DNA of 8,857 bases from Chloroflexi bacterium RBG_16_60_22 (GTDB lineage: Bacteria; Chloroflexota; Dehalococcoidia; Dehalococcoidales; RBG-16-60-22): positions 970 to 9,826 of the forward strand of contig MGNX01000098.1 of the NCBI GenBank assembly GCA_001796935.1, in the 5' to 3' direction. Each line of letters starts with the position of its first letter. Position 1 is the first letter of the stretch. A program made the translations under genes and the position numbers. The notes beneath the pieces are model-generated. The model was not told the DNA's origin. It saw nothing but the letters and a program-made list of their open reading frames with translations, and searched no databases. Shown piece after piece: positions 5,637 to 8,857 of the stretch.

Positions 5637-7559
5637 TCACTTCCGACCGCCCAAAAGCCCTCTTTCATCCAGGTCATCGGCGATATCCCGGAGCTGAAGT
5701 TCCTCCAGTTTAGCCCTGGTCGGTAGTCCACTTTCAACATCCCAGCCGCGCAGTCCGTAGTACTCGCTCTTCATCTTTTCGAACTCGTCCCGGTCAACCA
5801 CCTGTCCTTCCCGGGAGGCCACCTCGCCGTCCTTTCCCGGCACGCGCAGCTGGCGGTTGAAGCGCACGTACCGGAGGGGCTCCTCATGGTGGTAATCCAG
5901 CAGGCGGTCGCCTTCACGACCTCTCCACCCCTCCCGGAGCAGGATGGCCCGCTGGAGATTGAAGATTCTCTCCCCCAGCCGGTACAGCTCCGCCCCGTCC
6001 ACCTCCCTTCCCGTTACCGCCATGAAAATCCGTTGGTACAGGGAGGGGTCGCCCAGGCGGTCATCGGTGAGGGGACTGTGCAGCATGGGCCACCGGGCGT
6101 TGCAGAGGACGAGGCTCTCCAGGGCATAGGTGCGGTCCTGGATTTTCCGGGCGGCCAGCGCCTTGCCCTGGTAACCGGAATAGTCGGCGGCCGCGGCGCC
6201 GCCCCAGTACCTCTCGGCGATGCGGCGCATAACATCCGTGGTCAGCTGCGCCCCTTCCACCCCATCCAGCCAGTCGAGCCAGGCTATCAGCGCGCCGCTG
6301 GGCTCGTGGAGCGTCTGCATGGCCCGGCGCGGCTCGGTGGCCAGCAGCAGGGCGTTGTGGAGTATCAGGCGGGGGTCGTAGTCCTTGATTTCGTTGGTCC
6401 GGTTCATCACTGAATAGCTTATCAGCTCCGCAGCCCTGCCCCCCAACGCCTCCGCGGCAATGACGGTGCCCCGTGCCAGCACGTCCCCGAAGCCCTCCCG
6501 CCGGGCTATCATCCCGGTGAGCGCCTCGATGAACTCGGGGCTGCCTATTTTAGCCAGCGGCAGGCCGGTATCCTTCTCCCCCAGCACGCCCTCCTTATGG
6601 CAGCGGATGAGCCACTCAATCATCGCCTGCATGACACTGGAGTCCAGCCCGTAGCCGTCGCAGAGCCTCGCGGCCTGCAGGACGACTTCGTTCCAGCCGT
6701 CGTAGTACTTGCCGGCCGGCCGGCGATAGACATCGAAGGGCTGGCAAAAGCTCTTGTAAATCCGGCCGTCTTCACCGGTATACTGGTGGCGGAAACAGCC
6801 GATGCCGCAGGCATGGCAGACCTGTTGCCTGGTCCGGCCCGGTATCATCCACCATACCTGCGGCGGCGGGGTCCGGAGCTGCCGAACGCGCCCGGCCGCT
6901 TCCCGCAGTGCGGCGGGGTCGGCGGCGGACGGCTTTTTGTTACCGGCGACGACGACGGCCTTGAGGTTCTTCGACCCCATAATAGAGCCGACCCCGCCCG
7001 AGCCGGAGGAACCCATATCGGCCAGGACGGTGGCAAAGGCCACGAGGTTCTCGGCGGCCGGCCCGATGGTGAGGACGCTCGCCGCCGGGCCCAGCTCGTC
7101 CTTGAGGGCATACATCGCCTCGAAGGCGGACTTCCCCCAGAGATGGGAGGCGTCTTTAAACTCCACGGCGCCGTCATGAATGTGGATATAGACCGGGCCA
7201 TCGGCCTTGCCCCGTACCACCAGCCCGTCATAGCCGGCGTACTTGAGGCGGTTCCCCCAGCTTCCCCCAAGGTTGCCGTAGGAGAAGGTCTCGGGGGCGG
7301 CGGCGGCGGTCTTCCCGGCGACGAACCAGCGGCTGGCGGCAAAGCCGGGGAACCCGGCCACCGGCCCGCTGGCGCATATCAGGCAGTTTTCGGGGTCGAA
7401 GGCTTTCACCGGCGGCGGGACGTTGTCCCAGTAAAGCGCGGCGGCGAGTCCCTTCCCGCCGATAAACCTGTCCGCGTAGGCGGCCGTGGGCAGTTGGCTG
7501 ACCTGCCGCGCGGCGAGGTCTATCTTGAGAATTTCTCCGGCATATCCGGGCCCGGCCAT
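5637..7559 (-). CDS. Aldehyde:ferredoxin oxidoreductase family tungsten/molybdenum enzyme
   Basis: The 640-residue cytoplasmic enzyme belongs to the AOR family, which binds a bis-pterin W (or Mo) cofactor and one 4Fe-4S cluster and classically oxidises aldehydes to acids with ferredoxin. Visible hallmarks: N-terminal GYAGEILKIDLA (5-16) and RFIGGKGLAAALYWD (31-45), GSSGSGGVGSIMGSKNLKAV (183-202), cluster ligands C248-x2-C251-x3-C255 with a distant fourth Cys at 486 in ESLVLCNARWP, GYGLDSS (302-308), DYDPR (393-397) and a C-terminal RGWDVESGLPT. The segment where many members have GPEYE reads FCQPFDVY (271-278), so substrate may differ. The start chosen is ATG 7559 with AGGGAG (7565-7570) five bases upstream. 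An in-frame ATG at 7592 has no ribosome-binding site and adds 11 residues unlike the family. No electron-transfer subunit gene is adjacent. Benzoyl-CoA-reductase BamB-type function cannot be excluded. Confidence 0.93.
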   Translation of the reverse strand: MAGPGYAGEILKIDLAARQVSQLPTAAYADRFIGGKGLAAALYWDNVPPPVKAFDPENCLICASGPVAGFPGFAASRWFVAGKTAAAAPETFSYGNLGGSWGNRLKYAGYDGLVVRGKADGPVYIHIHDGAVEFKDASHLWGKSAFEAMYALKDELGPAASVLTIGPAAENLVAFATVLADMGSSGSGGVGSIMGSKNLKAVVVAGNKKPSAADPAALREAAGRVRQLRTPPPQVWWMIPGRTRQQVCHACGIGCFRHQYTGEDGRIYKSFCQPFDVYRRPAGKYYDGWNEVVLQAARLCDGYGLDSSVMQAMIEWLIRCHKEGVLGEKDTGLPLAKIGSPEFIEALTGMIARREGFGDVLARGTVIAAEALGGRAAELISYSVMNRTNEIKDYDPRLILHNALLLATEPRRAMQTLHEPSGALIAWLDWLDGVEGAQLTTDVMRRIAERYWGGAAAADYSGYQGKALAARKIQDRTYALESLVLCNARWPMLHSPLTDDRLGDPSLYQRIFMAVTGREVDGAELYRLGERIFNLQRAILLREGWRGREGDRLLDYHHEEPLRYVRFNRQLRVPGKDGEVASREGQVVDRDEFEKMKSEYYGLRGWDVESGLPTRAKLEELQLRDIADDLDERGLLGGRK

Positions 7560-7564
7560 GACGA

Positions 7565-7570
7565 CTCCCT
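7565..7570 (-). promoter_or_regulatory. Ribosome-binding site deciding the AOR start
   Basis: The minus strand reads TTAAGGGAG ending five bases before the ATG at 7559. No comparable site precedes the in-frame ATG at 7592. Confidence 0.65.
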
Positions 7571-7661
7571 TAAGGAAGTTATCCCCCGGCATCCAGCATC
7601 GTACACCGATAGTTGCCGTGGGCTAAAGTCAGTATCCCACAACCGCACGGCGTTTGTACAG

Positions 7662-7673
7662 TCCGTTCACGGA
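7662..7673. repeat. Inverted repeat upstream of the AOR gene, possible operator
   Basis: TCCGTTCACGGA has 5-base arms around a 2-base centre. It lies about 105 bases upstream of the AOR start and just past the terminator of the upstream gene, where an AOR promoter should be. I could not find a convincing -35/-10 pair around it. Confidence 0.3.
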
Positions 7674-7693
7674 TTAAAAACGGCAATATGACC

Positions 7694-7730
7694 AAAAAGA
7701 GCAGGGGGAGACTATCCCGGCCTCCCCCTG
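7694..7730 (-). terminator. Intrinsic terminator of the haem lipoprotein gene
   Basis: On the minus strand a perfect 9-bp stem, CAGGGGGAG with CTCCCCCTG (arms at 7722-7730 and 7702-7710) and an 11-base loop, is followed three bases later by TTTTT (7694-7698). It begins 28 bases after the lipoprotein stop, so the AOR gene downstream should have its own promoter. Confidence 0.85.
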
Positions 7731-7757
7731 TTGTGAAACACCGCTTTACTATCCTGA

Positions 7758-8837
7758 TTATTTAGAAAATCTCAGTTCATAAGCGCCGTTGCTCCAGGCA
7801 TGGTTGACCTGGGCGTTGTCGAAGGCGGCCACGCCGAAGTAGTAGCTCTTGCCGAGGTCAGTGTACTGGACGTCATACTGGCTGCCGGTATTAAGCTTGC
7901 GGCCCCACTCCAGCGTCCACTTGCCGTCTTTATAGACACCCTTGCCAGGCATATCGGCGCGGTCGCCGGTGAAGGCTTTATCGATAATGCCGGGGACCTC
8001 ATCGCCGGCCTTGTAGGCGGCGTCAGAGAAAGCGACCTTCTCACCATCGAGAACCCAGTAAGGAGGCGCCGGTTCGTTGTCCTTTAATCCGAAGGCAGGT
8101 AGCTTGCCGTCTTGCGTCTGGTTGTTGACATAGCCGCCGCTTTCCTTGGGGTCGGCGTGCCGCCCGGCCTCGGGGGCTTTCTCCTTGTCGTACCGCAAGG
8201 AGTCCACGTACTGGTCGTCAACCTGGGAGACCGGGTTGGTGCGTACGCCCTTCCAGTGCCAGATGTCTCCAATCTCCCCGGGACTGGCCGTGTATTTGCT
8301 GCCAAACCCCGAGTTAGCGGGCTGTTCCCCGGCGTGGCAGGTTACCATGCAGCCCTGCTGGTTGAATCCCGCAATGGAGTCGTTGATGTTCCATATCATG
8401 GCAAACTTGTCTTCGTAGTAAGCATTTTCCTGGTGGGTGGTGCTGGTGGTCAGCTTTTTCCAGCTGCCATCAGCCTGCTTCTGCCAGGGCATGCGCTGGT
8501 TGCTTTCGGTGGGGTCCGCCCACTGCGCCAGGAAATAGACGCTATCCGCCGTATAGACGGATTTTAAGGAAACCTGAGTGCTGCCGTTATTGGCGCCACC
8601 GGCTACGGGAATGGTGACGGCGGCGGCCTCATTCCAGAGGGCTTCCGCCTGGCCGTCCAGGGCCGGAGCGCTGGCCACCTTGACGGAGAGAACGGCATTA
8701 GACGGCACGGCCGGAGCCGGCGCTGGAGCTGGTGCGGGCGCTGGTGCGGGCGCGGGGGCCGGTGCCTGTTTAGCACAGGCAGATACCAGGACCGTGATTA
8801 CAATCAATATTGCCAGAACAAGAACCGATTTCTTCAA
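7758..8837 (-). CDS. Lipoprotein with ethylbenzene-dehydrogenase-type haem-binding domain and a CxxxCH motif
   Basis: This 359-residue exported protein resembles the haem-binding (gamma-subunit-like, EB_dh, PF09459) domain that carries electrons for DMSO-reductase-family enzymes. Residues 1-20 are a signal peptide with lipobox VSAC (Cys21), followed by an Ala-Pro tether (25-43). The mature beta-rich domain follows: LSVKVASAPALDGQAEALWNEA (50-71), YTADSVYFLAQWADP (95-109, the usual 'd.d.lYfl..W.D' strand) and EDKFAMIWNI (142-151). GCMVTCHAGE (162-171) has C163, C167 and H168, a CxxxCH in place of the c-haem CxxCH, so covalent haem c, haem b or a non-haem role are all possible. The domain ends with a long beta region to YELRFSK. 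The start is TTG with AAAGGAGGGG upstream (8848-8857); spacing from GGAGG is 12 bases, slightly long, but the Lys-Lys signal peptide begins exactly there and no ATG alternative exists. A molybdoenzyme partner may lie beyond the right edge. Confidence 0.85.
   Translation of the reverse strand: MKKSVLVLAILIVITVLVSACAKQAPAPAPAPAPAPAPAPAPAVPSNAVLSVKVASAPALDGQAEALWNEAAAVTIPVAGGANNGSTQVSLKSVYTADSVYFLAQWADPTESNQRMPWQKQADGSWKKLTTSTTHQENAYYEDKFAMIWNINDSIAGFNQQGCMVTCHAGEQPANSGFGSKYTASPGEIGDIWHWKGVRTNPVSQVDDQYVDSLRYDKEKAPEAGRHADPKESGGYVNNQTQDGKLPAFGLKDNEPAPPYWVLDGEKVAFSDAAYKAGDEVPGIIDKAFTGDRADMPGKGVYKDGKWTLEWGRKLNTGSQYDVQYTDLGKSYYFGVAAFDNAQVNHAWSNGAYELRFSK
8709..8765 (-). repeat. Ala-Pro tether repeat in the haem lipoprotein
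   Basis: Strictly alternating Ala-Pro codons for residues 25-43 make a degenerate hexamer array, longer and more regular than the one in dctP. Such arrays can change length by slippage. Confidence 0.8.
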
Positions 8838-8847
8838 AGTAATTTAT

Positions 8848-8857
8848 CCCCTCCTTT
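8848..8857 (-). promoter_or_regulatory. Ribosome-binding site supporting a TTG start
   Basis: The minus strand begins at the window edge with AAAGGAGGGG, upstream of the TTG at 8837. Its presence, plus the signal peptide starting at that codon, supports a non-ATG start. The promoter is outside the window. Confidence 0.6.

Noticed and set aside
7560..7592. Longer AOR start at 7592
   Set aside because: No ribosome-binding site precedes it and the 11 extra residues do not match the family; ATG 7559 has AGGGAG five bases upstream.
6597..7691. 364-codon plus-strand ORF opposite the AOR gene
   Set aside because: It is a shadow of a well-supported AOR coding frame with no recognisable domain.
8709..8765. 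Tandem hexamers as a CRISPR or regulatory array
   Set aside because: The array is in frame, encodes an Ala-Pro linker and has no spacers.

Overview
The window reads as a GC-rich, gene-dense piece of an anaerobic bacterial genome. A Chloroflexota (Dehalococcoidia-like) origin is my best guess. The guess rests on a TRAP solute-binding protein made as a lipoprotein with an Ala-Pro linker (typical of cells without a free periplasm), a stand-alone tungsten/molybdenum aldehyde:ferredoxin oxidoreductase (AOR), and an ethylbenzene-dehydrogenase-type haem lipoprotein. No rRNA or other phylogenetic marker is present, so this is inference. I see no phage, IS, tRNA, rRNA or CRISPR signal.

Layout. Bases 1-1474 (minus) hold most of a flavoprotein dehydrogenase/reductase whose C-terminus runs off the left edge. 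Bases 1475-1845 are a divergent regulatory region with a sigma70-like promoter on each strand and a ribosome-binding site followed by a bare AUG-UAG. Bases 1846-4886 (plus) are a complete TRAP transporter: binding protein DctP, small permease DctQ and large permease DctM. A strong hairpin and a possible leaderless promoter lie between dctP and dctQ. The dctM stop meets, tail to tail with a 12-base overlap, a conserved hypothetical gene (4875-5534, minus), and a 9-bp inverted repeat spans both stop codons. Next come an AOR-family gene (5637-7559, minus) and a haem-type lipoprotein (7758-8837, minus, TTG start), separated by an intrinsic terminator at 7694-7730.

How the parts may work together (inference). 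The TRAP system would import an unidentified compound. The divergent flavoprotein and the AOR are redox enzymes that could act on it or its products. The haem lipoprotein would sit outside the cytoplasmic membrane in electron transfer. The substrate cannot be read from sequence. The TRAP binding protein lacks the usual substrate-binding arginine at its expected place, the flavoprotein lacks the usual fumarate-binding histidine, and the AOR has an altered active-site segment, so textbook substrates should not be assigned by default.
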